Origin: Temnopleurus reevesii
Lineage: Eukaryota; Echinodermata; Echinoidea; Temnopleuroida; Temnopleuridae
Length of the DNA stretch: 14,397 nt
Assembly: GCA_036244855.1 (NCBI GenBank)
Contig: BQKZ01010259.1
Location: 1,677-16,073, forward strand
Reading direction: 5' to 3'
In this document: one piece after another, positions 1-8,036 of the stretch
Layout of the letters: every line of letters starts with the position of its first letter
Position numbering within the stretch: the stretch's first letter is position 1
Made by a program: the position numbers and the translations under genes
Notes under the pieces: model-generated
Databases searched by the model: none
Told to the model about the DNA's origin: nothing
What the model saw: only the letters and a program-made list of their open reading frames with translations

Positions 1-1
1 T

Positions 2-400
2 TGGTTGTAGATAAAGGGAAAAAAGCAGTGGGCCTCCAACCGAACCCTGCGGCACACCATACTTTAGAGTACTTTTGTCGGAAACAGAATTGCCAATTCT
101 AACATACTGTGACCGGTCAGATAAATACGATTTGAACCATTTGAGGACAGTACCCTTAATGCCCAATGACTTAAGTCTGTGAATAAGGGTGGAATGATCC
201 ACTGTATCGAATGCCGAACTCATGTCAAGCATTACGATGGCAGTCATTTTGCCTAAGTCCATTTCCTTAAGAATGTGATCTGTAAGATTGACCAGGTATC
301 TAATCTCCACTGTATGTGAGTCATCTGATGCCATCTTAATGCTGTGCTGTGCAATTTTCCATGCTCTTCTCTTACTTTTCTGTGTAGGGGATTTGACACA
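2..400 (-). mobile_element. Non-LTR retrotransposon (LINE) reverse transcriptase fragment, 5'-truncated
   Basis: Read on the minus strand this is an uninterrupted frame of 133 codons that runs off the window edge. It contains recognisable LINE reverse-transcriptase blocks in the right order: the catalytic motif A region LDMSSAFDTVDHSTL, then WFKSYLSDRSQYVRIGNS, then YGVPQGSVGGPLLFSLY, which is the motif B region just before the YADD box (outside the window). The usual GVPQGSVLGPLLF has G for L at one position. An in-frame stop lies immediately upstream (401-403), and no endonuclease domain precedes the RT, so the copy is truncated at its 5' end, as is usual for LINEs. The block spacing resembles CR1/Rex/L2-type families, but the clade is not settled. 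The first ~35 residues match the expected RT sequence poorly and may be diverged. It is probably not active. Confidence 0.88.
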
Positions 401-453
401 TTAGTCACACCTATTATCATTATTATCATTTTTTTTTGTTTTCTTTTTAATAG

Positions 454-531
454 GCCAAGAAATTCCGTTCATCGGGACCTAAGCTTTCCACGTTACCCTC
501 GACAGGAAGTACAAAGAAGAAGAAAAAGTGA
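454..531 (+). CDS. Possible last coding exon of an unidentified plus-strand gene (weak)
   Basis: A strong polypyrimidine stretch (about 429-448) runs into TTTTTAATAG, a good splice acceptor. The following 25 codons end in a lysine-rich tail (TGSTKKKKK) and a TGA at 529-531. That would suit a short basic C-terminus. Another frame from the same acceptor stays open to a TAG near 545, so the frame is not fixed. No poly(A) signal of AATAAA type was found in the next 300 bases. I do not recognise the peptide. It could equally be a chance acceptor in noncoding DNA. Confidence 0.2.
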   Translation, partial: AKKFRSSGPKLSTLPSTGSTKKKKK

Positions 532-813
532 TCGGTGGAAGGAATAGGCAAAAGACACTATAAATTTGAATTACAGAAGACTCATTTTGAGATTAGCAAT
601 GGATCGTGGAGGACCGTTAATGTGCAAGTTGGCTGCTGTAAGATGCTACATGTAGTCTCCATCATCTCTTCATTTGGAAAAAAATCAGATGAGCCAGAAT
701 TATTGGTGGAAGAATATGCCAAAGAGTTGGGCCAGCATGAGAAAAAGAAAGGTCTCCTGCGATTTTAACAATCTTGAAATTGTAAGGGATAAACCATTCT
801 GATGAACAAAGAA
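532..813. other. No supported gene
   Basis: A 77-codon frame begins at 535, but it has no family resemblance I can see, no splice or promoter context and ordinary AT-rich composition. I treat it as chance. Nothing else stands out before the MITE at 814. Confidence 0.5.
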
Positions 814-967
814 TACTGAATAAGCAAATATTTTAGCGCACAGATATTTTTGCCATTCCGGACCAGTTCATAACATTGTGTGTCATACAGAGTGGAAATT
901 TACGCGAGGCCAAGACCAAAAATTTTGCAGAAGTAACACGAACACGAAAATTTCAGCTAGTATAGTA
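814..967. mobile_element. MITE-like element, TACTGTA family, diverged copy A
   Basis: The sequence follows the element at 6193-6394: it starts TACTGAATAAGC, passes through AATATTTTAGCGCACAGAT and GGACCAGTTCA, and ends in AAAATTTCAGC then a degraded TACAGTA (TATAGTA). The terminal inverted repeats are eroded relative to the 6193 copy. Short non-autonomous DNA element; no coding capacity. Confidence 0.65.
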
Positions 968-1184
968 AAGTTCACGTATTGAAAGATCTCTCATTATAAC
1001 AAGGTGATTTTAAGGACCCAAACTCTATGTTTTCTATTGAAGTTTTACCCCAATGTTAAGGTTTCATTTAAAAGAAGAAATATTTCCAGTACCACAGACC
1101 TCATTATAAAGATATTCAACTGTATCAATAATTTGTTCATTATTGACTGGATTTTTAGATATAAAAGGTTTTTCAGGATATTGT

Positions 1185-1321
1185 CAAGAAGTTGTGATCA
1201 AGTACAAGTTGCAGTTGATTGACATGCACCAATCAAAAGTGATGTTTGATACGCATCTTGTCATAAGCGAATACAGTGTTTGAATTAAAACATACATTTC
1301 CAATTTGCAACTGAAACAGAT
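1185..1321. mobile_element. Degenerate copy of the GGGGGTGTTGCTC MITE family
   Basis: The core (AAGTTGCAGTTGATT, then CACCAATCAAAAGTGATGTT and CGCATCTTGT) aligns along its length with the two intact copies at 6671-6839 and 12989-13169. The terminal GGGGGTGTTGCTC inverted repeats are no longer recognisable, so the ends given are approximate. This is the oldest-looking of the three copies. Confidence 0.6.
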
Positions 1322-1587
1322 TTGCAATCGATACATTTTTTTTAGCAGTACGCCCTTTCTGTTGTTTGGAGTCCAAACACTGGACTTGTGGCCTGTACAA
1401 TTTAACCGCAGGTCCCCACTCAAAAGTAATGGATCATGTAACAATTTAAAATTGTAAATTTGTGCGGCAAACGTTCACTAAAAATGCAAATGTGATATTG
1501 AACCATCACATAGGAAATTCTTTAACTTCACTCTTCAGATGAACTCATCTTAGTCAGTGTATTCTGAAGATCATCCATACCTAAGTT
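1322..1587. other. No gene or clear repeat seen
   Basis: AT-rich sequence with scattered stops in all frames. I see no splice-bounded exon, RNA gene or inverted repeat here. Confidence 0.5.
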
Positions 1588-1749
1588 TTGTTTCACCAAA
1601 TCGTTCTTACAATTAAGATCAGATCGACTTTATGGAGTACGTTATTGCGTGCGATATGCTTAAGATTGTCAATCATCACAAGAGTTGTTACCAGTCATTT
1701 ACAAAGTCGTTCATACAGTTGTTTGCAACTTGGTGAAACCCTGCCCTGG
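1588..1749. mobile_element. Hairpin-type MITE, GTTTCACC termini, copy 1
   Basis: The left end GTTTCACCAAATCGTTCTTA is inverted on the right as CAACTTGGTGAAACC followed by CTGCCCTGG. The interior contains GTTACCAGTC and AAAGTCGTTC blocks that recur in the better preserved copy at 1899-2080. It is a noncoding terminal-inverted-repeat element, moderately eroded. Confidence 0.6.
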
Positions 1750-1836
1750 TTTGTGTTTCATAAAACTTTTTGTAGATCTATGCATGACTCTGCAAACAAC
1801 TTGTGACTCTTTCTCTGATGCGATTCAACGCCAGGG
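1744..1836. mobile_element. Possible fragment of the same hairpin MITE superfamily
   Basis: It begins CCCTGGTTTGTGTTTCAT, matching the outer end of the neighbouring elements, and is closed by GCCAGGG. The interior (CATGACTCTGCAAACAACTTG) is too diverged for firm assignment. Exact ends are uncertain; it may be a third, rearranged member of the cluster. Confidence 0.35.
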
Positions 1837-1898
1837 TTTCTTATTGTGTGCAGGAAATTGTCAAGAGTTGTTAATCGAGTGGTGCATATTTCTCTAAA

Positions 1899-2080
1899 CA
1901 GGGCGGTGTTTCACCAAATCGTTCTTGATATTATGCACTACTTTAAGTTTGACTGGTATCAATTCTTGCGCTGAATGCGCGCACTATTATGAATTATTAC
2001 GCATAAGAAGGGATACCAGTCGAACGTAAAGTCGTTCTTAAAGTCTTTCTTATCTTGGTGAAACACCTCCCTGGTTTATG
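1899..2080. mobile_element. Hairpin-type MITE, GTTTCACC termini, copy 2
   Basis: Terminal inverted repeats CAGGGCGGTGTTTCACCAA and TTGGTGAAACACCTCCCTG are matched by an inner inverted pair (TTTGACTGGTATC and GATACCAGTCGAAC). Nearly the whole element can therefore fold into one long hairpin. No reading frame. Flanking TAAAC/GTTTA extends the inverted repeat by a few bases, so the target-site duplication cannot be read unambiguously. Confidence 0.72.
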
Positions 2081-2380
2081 AAATCCTGGTGTTATGTACT
2101 TTGTTCTATCGTAAAGCAGGAAATCTCACAAATTATAAGATTTAGTTGGTATTTTTTCAATATGGGCACACAGTTGGAGGAATAAATACACACTCATATT
2201 TTTATGAAAGACAGTCCATTTCTTTTGTCCTTTTTTCTGAAATTGCTCAGTTATTTGAATACACATCTGATTCTATGTCCTTTTCTTTTTACATTTGTTT
2301 TACATTTTATTGGCCTTTACTTTTTATTTGGGGTAATTCTTCGGTCCAGATTCCTCATAGCAACAGTCACATTGAAGAAT
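2081..2380. other. T-rich sequence without a gene
   Basis: Thymine-rich stretch up to the first dispersed repeat. Open frames here encode F/L/S-rich peptides expected of T-rich DNA and have no recognisable domain. Confidence 0.45.
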
Positions 2381-2470
2381 ATCACTGTGAGCAGAAGTGA
2401 CAAATGCCTGGGGAAAAGTAAACAACTTCATTCAAGCATTCACAATAGCTTCATGATTACCAAAGAATGT
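2381..2470 (+). repeat. Dispersed ~90-bp repeat, copy L1 (direct)
   Basis: Starts ATCACTGTGAGCAGAAGTGAC, then GTAAACAACTTCATTCAAGC, then ACAATAGCTTCATGATTACC. The same ordered blocks recur at 2571-2655 and at three sites beyond the tandem array, two of them inverted. Confidence 0.7.
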
Positions 2471-2570
2471 CTCATGCAGGTACGACTCTTGTTCAACATT
2501 TTTCCTCATAATAAGAAGGATGGAATTTTCTTTTGTGTCCATGTAGCAAGGTTTGATGCTTGTACAGTTA

Positions 2571-2655
2571 ATCACTGTGATCAGAAAGGACTAGGACAAA
2601 GCAAACAACTTCATTCAAGCCATCACAATAGATTCATGATTACTAAAGAGAGTGA
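2571..2655 (+). repeat. Dispersed ~90-bp repeat, copy L2 (direct)
   Basis: ATCACTGTGATCAGAAAGGAC, AGCAAACAACTTCATTCAAG and CACAATAGATTCATGATTAC appear in the same order as in L1, 190 bases downstream of it. This copy ends just before the 644-bp array begins. Confidence 0.72.
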
Positions 2656-3029
2656 CAGGTGCGAATCTTATGTCTTTCCTATTATCAATGCATCCAATAC
2701 TCCTTAACCATGCATTCAAAAACATTGATTTTCTGAATCAAATCCACTGAATTTACATTTCTCATTATGACATTATTCTTTCATCTTTTATATGATTTTC
2801 AATCATCTTTTATATGAGTTCTAAGAGTTTTCGAACTCTACCTTAAACTTGCGACAAGTAGGTTCAGGCTTAAAAAACCAGAGATAAAACTCGATGAGAC
2901 GGGCTCTGGAAAAACCTTTGAATCCACTTTTGCAAGGTTACCTCTTCTATTTAACCTCAAACCCTTAATTGTTAACATGTTGTTATCGTGTTGAAAGTTC
3001 AAGCCTAGAATGACTACCCTTTTCTATAC

Positions 3030-3185
3030 ATGCCTTCGTTAAACATCGCTCGCGACGCATCACTGCGTCGCTCACATACCAATGGCCACATTCCCATTGT
3101 CCGTCGCATGCTTACACTTATGTATGCATGGATAAACGAGCCAAACAAAAATTGCCTGCTATACTACCGAAACGCAGGCAATTAA
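3030..3185 (+). other. 51-codon open frame repeated in four satellite units (coding status doubtful)
   Basis: ATG to TAA frame beginning MPSLNIARDA and ending YYRNAGN. The identical frame lies at 3674-3829, 4318-4473 and 4962-5117. In the fifth unit the extra A shifts the frame. The frame runs straight through the two strongest hairpins of the unit, and an in-frame stop sits just upstream, so DNA or RNA structure may be the real constraint. One C/T difference between units is silent (His); the other changes Tyr to Ile. No family recognised. Confidence 0.2.
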
Positions 3186-3467
3186 TAGTCTTTCCTATTA
3201 TCAATGCATCCAATATTCCTTAACCCATCCACACTGTCTGTCCATCCCTATACACATTATCTCTTTTACAACTACCAGATAAACGACAATACACATTATC
3301 GTATAATGGGGGATATAGACTTGCGCCACGGCTAGCCGTCATTTATTCGAACCATGCATTCAAAATCATTGATTTTCTGAATCAAATCCACTGAATTTAC
3401 ATTTCTCATTATGACATTATTCTTTCATCTTTCATATGATTTTCAATCATCTTTTATATGAATTCTA

Positions 3468-3483
3468 AGAGTTTTCGAACTCT
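3468..3483. other. Satellite hairpin with TTCG loop (example from one unit)
   Basis: AGAGTT-TTCG-AACTCT: six perfect base pairs closed by a TTCG tetraloop, which as RNA is an unusually stable fold. Present in every unit at 644-base spacing. Confidence 0.6.
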
Positions 3484-3695
3484 ACCTTAAACTTGCGACA
3501 AGTAGGTTCAGGCTTAAAAAACCAGAGATAAAACTCGATGAGACGGGCTCTGGAAAAACCTTTGAATCCACTTTTGCAAGGTTACCTCTTCTATTTAACC
3601 TCAAACCCTTAATTGTTAACATGTTGTTATCGTGTTGAAAGTTCAAGCCTAGAATGACTACCCTTTTCTATACATGCCTTCGTTAAACATCGCTC

Positions 3696-3715
3696 GCGAC
3701 GCATCACTGCGTCGC
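3696..3715. other. Satellite hairpin, 8-bp stem (example from one unit)
   Basis: GCGACGCA-TCAC-TGCGTCGC is a perfect, GC-rich 8-bp stem with a 4-base loop. It stands out against the AT-rich surroundings and is unchanged in all five units. Confidence 0.65.
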
Positions 3716-3793
3716 TCACATACCAATGGCCACATTCCCATTGTCCGTCGCATGCTTACACTTATGTATGCATGGATAAACGAGCCAAACAAA

Positions 3794-3827
3794 AATTGCC
3801 TGCTATACTACCGAAACGCAGGCAATT
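3794..3827. other. Satellite hairpin, 10-bp stem at the unit end (example from one unit)
   Basis: AATTGCCTGC and GCAGGCAATT form a perfect 10-bp stem around a 14-base loop. The loop is where the two unit subtypes differ (TACTACC versus TACATCC) while the stem is invariant. It lies four bases before the point where the array boundary and unit start fall. Confidence 0.65.
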
Positions 3828-3937
3828 AATAGTCTTTCCTATTATCAATGCATCCAATATTCCTTAACCCATCCACACTGTCTGTCCATCCCTATACACA
3901 TTATCTCTTTTACAACTACCAGATAAACGACAATACA

Positions 3938-3983
3938 CATTATCGTATAATGGGGGATATAGACTTGCGCCACGGCTAGCCGT
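3938..3983. other. Satellite palindromes near the unit middle
   Basis: CATTAT-CGT-ATAATG (3938-3952) and the 12-base perfect palindrome ACGGCTAGCCGT (3972-3983) lie close together and recur in the other units (both fall in the 128 bases missing from unit 1). They add to the unusual density of self-complementary sequence in this satellite. Confidence 0.5.
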
Positions 3984-5821
3984 CATTTATTCGAACCATG
4001 CATTCAAAATCATTGATTTTCTGAATCAAATCCACTGAATTTACATTTCTCATTATGACATTATTCTTTCATCTTTCATATGATTTTCAATCATCTTTTA
4101 TATGAATTCTAAGAGTTTTCGAACTCTACCTTAAACTTGCGACAAGTAGGTTCAGGCTTAAAAAACCAGAGATAAAACTCGATGAGACGGGCTCTGGAAA
4201 AACCTTTGAATCCACTTTTGCAAGGTTACCTCTTCTATTTAACCTCAAACCCTTAATTGTTAACATGTTGTTATCGTGTTGAAAGTTCAAGCCTAGAATG
4301 ACTACCCTTTTCTATACATGCCTTCGTTAAACATCGCTCGCGACGCATCACTGCGTCGCTCACATACCAATGGCCATATTCCCATTGTCCGTCGCATGCT
4401 TACACTTATGTATGCATGGATAAACGAGCCAAACAAAAATTGCCTGCTATACATCCGAAACGCAGGCAATTAATAGTCTTTCCTATTATCAATGCATCCA
4501 ATATTCCTTAACCCATCCACACTGTCTGTCCATCCCTATACACATTATCTCTTTTACAACTACCAAATAAACGACAATACACATTATCGTATAATGGGGG
4601 ATATAGACTTGCGCCACGGCTAGCCGTCATTTATTCGAACCATGCATTCAAAAACATTGATTTTCTGAATCAAATCCACTGAATTTACATTTCTCATTAT
4701 GACATTATTCTTTCATCTTTCATATGATTTTCAATCATCTTTTATATGAATTCTAAGAGTTTTCGAACTCTACCTTAAACTTGCGACAAGTAGGTTCAGG
4801 CTTAAAAAACCAGAGATAAAACTCGATGAGACGGGCTCTGGAAAAACCTTTGAATCCACTTTTGCAAGGTTACCTCTTCTATTTAACCTCAAACCCTTAA
4901 TTGTTAACATGTTGTTATCGTGTTGAAAGTTCAAGCCTAGAATGACTACCCTTTTCTATACATGCCTTCGTTAAACATCGCTCGCGACGCATCACTGCGT
5001 CGCTCACATACCAATGGCCATATTCCCATTGTCCGTCGCATGCTTACACTTATGTATGCATGGATAAACGAGCCAAACAAAAATTGCCTGCTATACATCC
5101 GAAACGCAGGCAATTAATAGTCTTTCCTATTATCAATGCATCCAATATTCCTTAACCCATCCACACTGTCTGTCCATCCCTATACACATTATCTCTTTTA
5201 CAACTACCAAATAAACGACAATACACATTATCGTATAATGGGGGATATAGACTTGCGCCACGGCTAGCCGTCATTTATTCGAACCATGCATTCAAAAACA
5301 TTGATTTTCTGAATCAAATCCACTGAATTTACATTTCTCATTATGACATTATTCTTTCATCTTTCATATGATTTTCAATCATCTTTTATATGAATTCTAA
5401 GAGTTTTCGAACTCTACCTTAAACTTGCGACAAGTAGGTTCAGGCTTAAAAAACCAGAGATAAAACTCGATGAGACGGGCTCTGGAAAAACCTTTGAATC
5501 CACTTTTGCAAGGTTACCTCTTCTATTTAACCTCAAACCCTTAATTGTTAACATGTTGTTATCGTGTTGAAAGTTCAAGCCTAGAATGACTACCCTTTTC
5601 TATACATGCCTTCGTTAAAACATCGCTCGCGACGCATCACTGCGTCGCTCACATACCAATGGCCATATTCCCATTGTCCGTCGCATGCTTACACTTATGT
5701 ATGCATGGATAAACGAGCCAAACAAAAATTGCCTGCTATACATCCGAAACGCAGGCAATTAATATTATCATTCATCCAAAGAATATAAGCGGGGCGGAAG
5801 ATTTTAGTGTCCATTTAGCTA

Positions 5822-5888
5822 TTGATAGTGCTTGAATGGAGGTTGTTTACTTTGTCCCAGGCCTTTGTCCCTTCTGCTCATAGTGTGT
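5822..5888 (-). repeat. Dispersed ~90-bp repeat, copy R1 (inverted)
   Basis: The reverse complement reads CACTATGAGCAGAAGGGAC, then GACAAAGTAAACAACCTCC and ATTCAAGCACTATCAATAGC, matching L1 and L2. It follows the array by about 45 bases, so L2 and R1 form an inverted pair around the satellite. Confidence 0.7.
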
Positions 5889-5899
5889 GCTGTGAAACC

Positions 5900-5990
5900 A
5901 ATTACTGTGAACAGAAGGGAATAAGACTTTGAACAAAGTAAACATCTCCCATTGAAGCATTCATTATAGCTAGATGCTAAAGTCCCTCTT
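5900..5990 (+). repeat. Dispersed ~90-bp repeat, copy R2 (direct)
   Basis: ATTACTGTGAACAGAAGGG, GAACAAAGTAAACATCTCCC and GAAGCATTCATTATAGCT run in the same order as L1. R1 and R2 meet head to head (CTTCTGCTCATAGT against ACTGTGAACAGAAG), so 5860-5920 can form a cruciform. Confidence 0.62.
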
Positions 5991-6059
5991 ATTCTTTAGA
6001 GAAATGTCAAACACGTGTCACATCTATTCAATAAATAAACAAGGAAGCCAAGGTCTTTT

Positions 6060-6135
6060 GTGATCGTGAAGCTATTGTGATGTCTTGAATGAAGTTGTTT
6101 GCTTTGTCCAAATACTTTGTCCCTTCTGCTTATGT
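6060..6135 (-). repeat. Dispersed ~90-bp repeat, copy R3 (inverted)
   Basis: The reverse complement reads AAGCAGAAGGGACAAAG, then GACAAAGCAAACAACTTCAT and CATCACAATAGCTTCACGAT. This is the outermost copy on the right and is close in sequence to L2 on the left. Confidence 0.7.
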
Positions 6136-6192
6136 GCTGCTTTATTGTGGATTGTTTGTTCCCGTACAACAGTGCAGTATGATTGCGAGGAT

Positions 6193-6394
6193 TACTGTAT
6201 AAGCCAATATTTTAGCGTACAGATATTTTCGCAATTTTGGACCAGTTTCACACATTGGCGTGTTTTTATTTTCATGTTTTTGAGAGTCTTTGTACACATT
6301 CGATTGTGAATCATTTAGAGTTAAAATTTCAAAAGGCCAAAACCGCGAAATTAGTGAAAATAAAACCATCGCAAAACTTTCGGCTTTTACAGTA
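6193..6394. mobile_element. MITE, TACTGTA family, best preserved copy
   Basis: It begins TACTGTATAAGCC and ends GGCTTTTACAGTA, an inverted pair with one mismatch. The outer TA on each side fits a TA target-site duplication of the Tc1/mariner type. The interior contains GCGAAATTAGTGAAAATAAAA, typical of this element style. A diverged copy lies at 814-967 and a partial one near 12731-12792. No transposase is encoded. Confidence 0.78.
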
Positions 6395-6670
6395 ACTTGA
6401 CCCAGACAAAGCTTTTTTTATTTCGCCCGGGTCCATTGAAAAGTCAAAGTAACAGTCTAAATGAAAAAGATTTAGACCTGGGTTAAGTTAAACCTCGCTA
6501 TCGGAATACAAGCCTATATGTTCTAGTGAGAAAAAAAAACATGATGGCAATAACCATACACTTTCTCGAGAAAATATTTAGTTCGGATGTTTGGTCATAC
6601 ACATTTTATATTCTATCCCCATGCATATTCTGGAATGGTTGGCATCTCCCAGATTAAAAAATGACTCTCC

Positions 6671-6839
6671 TAGGGGGTGTTGCTCAAAAGTTGCTATTGA
6701 TCGCAAGTTGCAGTTGATCAGAACGCGCCAATCAAAATCATTGTTTCATGCGCGTCTTGTTAGATGCGCATATCGCGCGCGAGTGAAAATGCGCGTTACA
6801 ATTTGCAAAGTTGCAGTTGATTTTGAGCAACACCCCCTA
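6671..6839. mobile_element. MITE with GGGGGTGTTGCTCAAAA terminal inverted repeats, copy 1
   Basis: TA-GGGGGTGTTGCTCAAAA at the left is a perfect inverted match of TTTTGAGCAACACCCCC-TA at the right. TA on both sides fits a TA duplication (mariner-like). With the flanking TCC/GGA the perfect inverted repeat reaches 22 bases. The interior holds GATCGCAAGTTGCAGTTGAT and a CG-rich core (GCGCATATCGCGCGCGAG). The 169-bp element has no coding capacity. Confidence 0.88.
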
Positions 6840-7431
6840 GGATGGTAATACTAGTACGTGTACATAAAGTTAAAAACTTGGAGATCATGACTCTTGGGGT
6901 TATTGGATTTTCCTTCTTTATGAGGAAATTGAATCTCCTTGTGCTCTATTCAATCTGTATTGATTTGTTTATAACACTCTTTCCCATCTCCCCCTCTCAA
7001 CCACTCGTCTCTTACTCGCTTTTCTCTTTCTCCTTTTTATCTCACCCTCTTCATTTTCTCTCCTCCTCTTCTTTCATAATCACCCAAATCATTCTCCCTT
7101 CCTCCTACTCTACCTGTTTTTGGTTTTCTCTCCCCTCTTTCCTCAAAAGCTCACATAATTCCTCTCTCCCATCTCCCTTCTCTGTTGCTCATTTTTTCCT
7201 TTCTAACCTCTTGTTCATACATCCTCTCCTTTACCTCCCAACCCTTTTCTGTTATCCTTCCCTCATCTCCCCATCTTTTTCACTCCCACTCTTGCTCTTC
7301 CCTCTTATCTACTCTCCTCCTCTCTTGTGTTTCTCTCTGTCCCCTGCCACCCCCATCCTAAAATCTCACATCCCTTCCAATCCCACACTCGTACTCTGAT
7401 TCTCTCTACTTTCTTCTTTCTTTGCCTCCCT

Positions 7432-7448
7432 CCCCCCCCCCCCCCCCC
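7432..7448 (+). repeat. Poly(C) run of 17
   Basis: Uninterrupted homopolymer within the pyrimidine tract. Its length in the reference may be imprecise. Confidence 0.85.
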
Positions 7449-7605
7449 ATCCTAAACTCTCGCATCCCTCCCAATTCCTCTGTGTTACTCCTCCCTCCTC
7501 TATCAATCTCTACATGTAACTCTCTGCTCGTTCTCTTCCTCCTTATCTGGTGATTTTCCCTCCTCTCACTATCCCATATCCCTCCTCATTCCCCTCTACT
7601 AGTCT

Positions 7606-7650
7606 TCCTTTCTTTCTTTCTTTCCTTCTTTCTTTCCTTCTTTCTTTCCC
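7606..7650 (+). repeat. TTTC/TTCC microsatellite
   Basis: Tandem TTTC units, with interspersed TTCC variants, continue for about 45 bases inside the larger pyrimidine tract. Confidence 0.8.
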
Positions 7651-8036
7651 AACCTCTCTTCTTATTCCTCCCACTGTCCCTCACTTTCTCTGTCACCCCT
7701 CTTGTCTCATCTTCTCATTCCTTCCTCTCCTCAATTCTTTTAATTATTGAATTATTTTAAACTTGATCCCTCTTTCTTATTTCTAATTTACTCTCTTTCC
7801 TCCAATCTTTCATTTGCTCCTCTCACTCCTGCAGTTCCCCCACATTTTCTGTCCTCCCTCCTTCTTATCTCCTAATCCATTTCTCTGGTACAAACCTTTC
7901 TTCTCAAAAGTCAAAATTGTGTCAATCAATTTTAAATATTCCATCATCTTTATTTGCTTTGGTAAAACCAAAGATTCAAGTATAACACGGTTTCTGAACC
8001 TCTCATATGTACAATACATTGTGCAAGAATTCCACC

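Larger units (their letters stand above)
2672..5764. repeat. Tandem array of five 644-bp satellite units
   Basis: The start motif GTCTTTCCTATTATCAATGC recurs at 2672, 3188, 3832, 4476 and 5120, giving exact 644-base spacing for the complete units. The first unit is 516 bases because 128 bases are missing at a junction with AACC on both sides (CCTTAACC joined to ATGCATTC). The fifth has one extra A near 5620. Units differ at only a few positions, so the array is recent or actively homogenised. Units 1-2 and 3-5 form two subtypes at shared sites (ATACTACCG versus ATACATCCG; CCACATT versus CCATATT). Each unit carries several perfect hairpins and no convincing gene. Homology is exact to 5764; about 15 further bases look like a degraded start of another unit. 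No U1, U2, U6, 5S or tRNA sequence is recognisable. Confidence 0.97.
6965..7870. repeat. 900-bp polypyrimidine (C/T-rich) tract
   Basis: The plus strand is almost entirely C and T through this stretch, built from imperfect CTCCC, TCTTT and TTCCTC motifs. It includes a run of 17 C (7432-7448) and a TTTC/TTCC microsatellite (7606-7650). Long open frames in it encode only S/L/P/F-rich peptides and are compositional artefacts. Such tracts can form triplex (H-DNA) or i-motif structures. Confidence 0.9.

Noticed and set aside
2204..2707. 167-codon plus-strand open frame
   Set aside because: It runs through T-rich DNA and two copies of the dispersed 90-bp repeat; the similar peptides in it come from the repeat, not from a duplicated domain.
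3510..3570. Possible hammerhead ribozyme in the satellite (CTCGATGAG followed by GGAAAA)
   Set aside because: The conserved CTGATGA core is not present in exact form, and the required stem III and cleavage site could not be placed on either strand. A covariance search with the hammerhead models would decide it.
2672..5764. Tandem snRNA, 5S rRNA or histone gene cluster
   Set aside because: I saw no U1, U2, U6 or 5S signature sequence, no histone reading frame and no snRNA 3' box in the 644-bp unit.
2672..5764. Tandem Helitron
   Set aside because: The unit has a TC start and a hairpin near its end, but no CTRR 3' terminus and no A-T insertion site at the boundaries, so the label is not supported.
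2672..5764. CRISPR array
   Set aside because: The 644-bp units are contiguous with no unique spacers, and the window is plainly eukaryotic.
6842..7399. 185-codon plus-strand open frame
   Set aside because: It lies largely in the pyrimidine tract and encodes a low-complexity S/L/P/F peptide expected from any C/T-rich strand; no domain or splice context.
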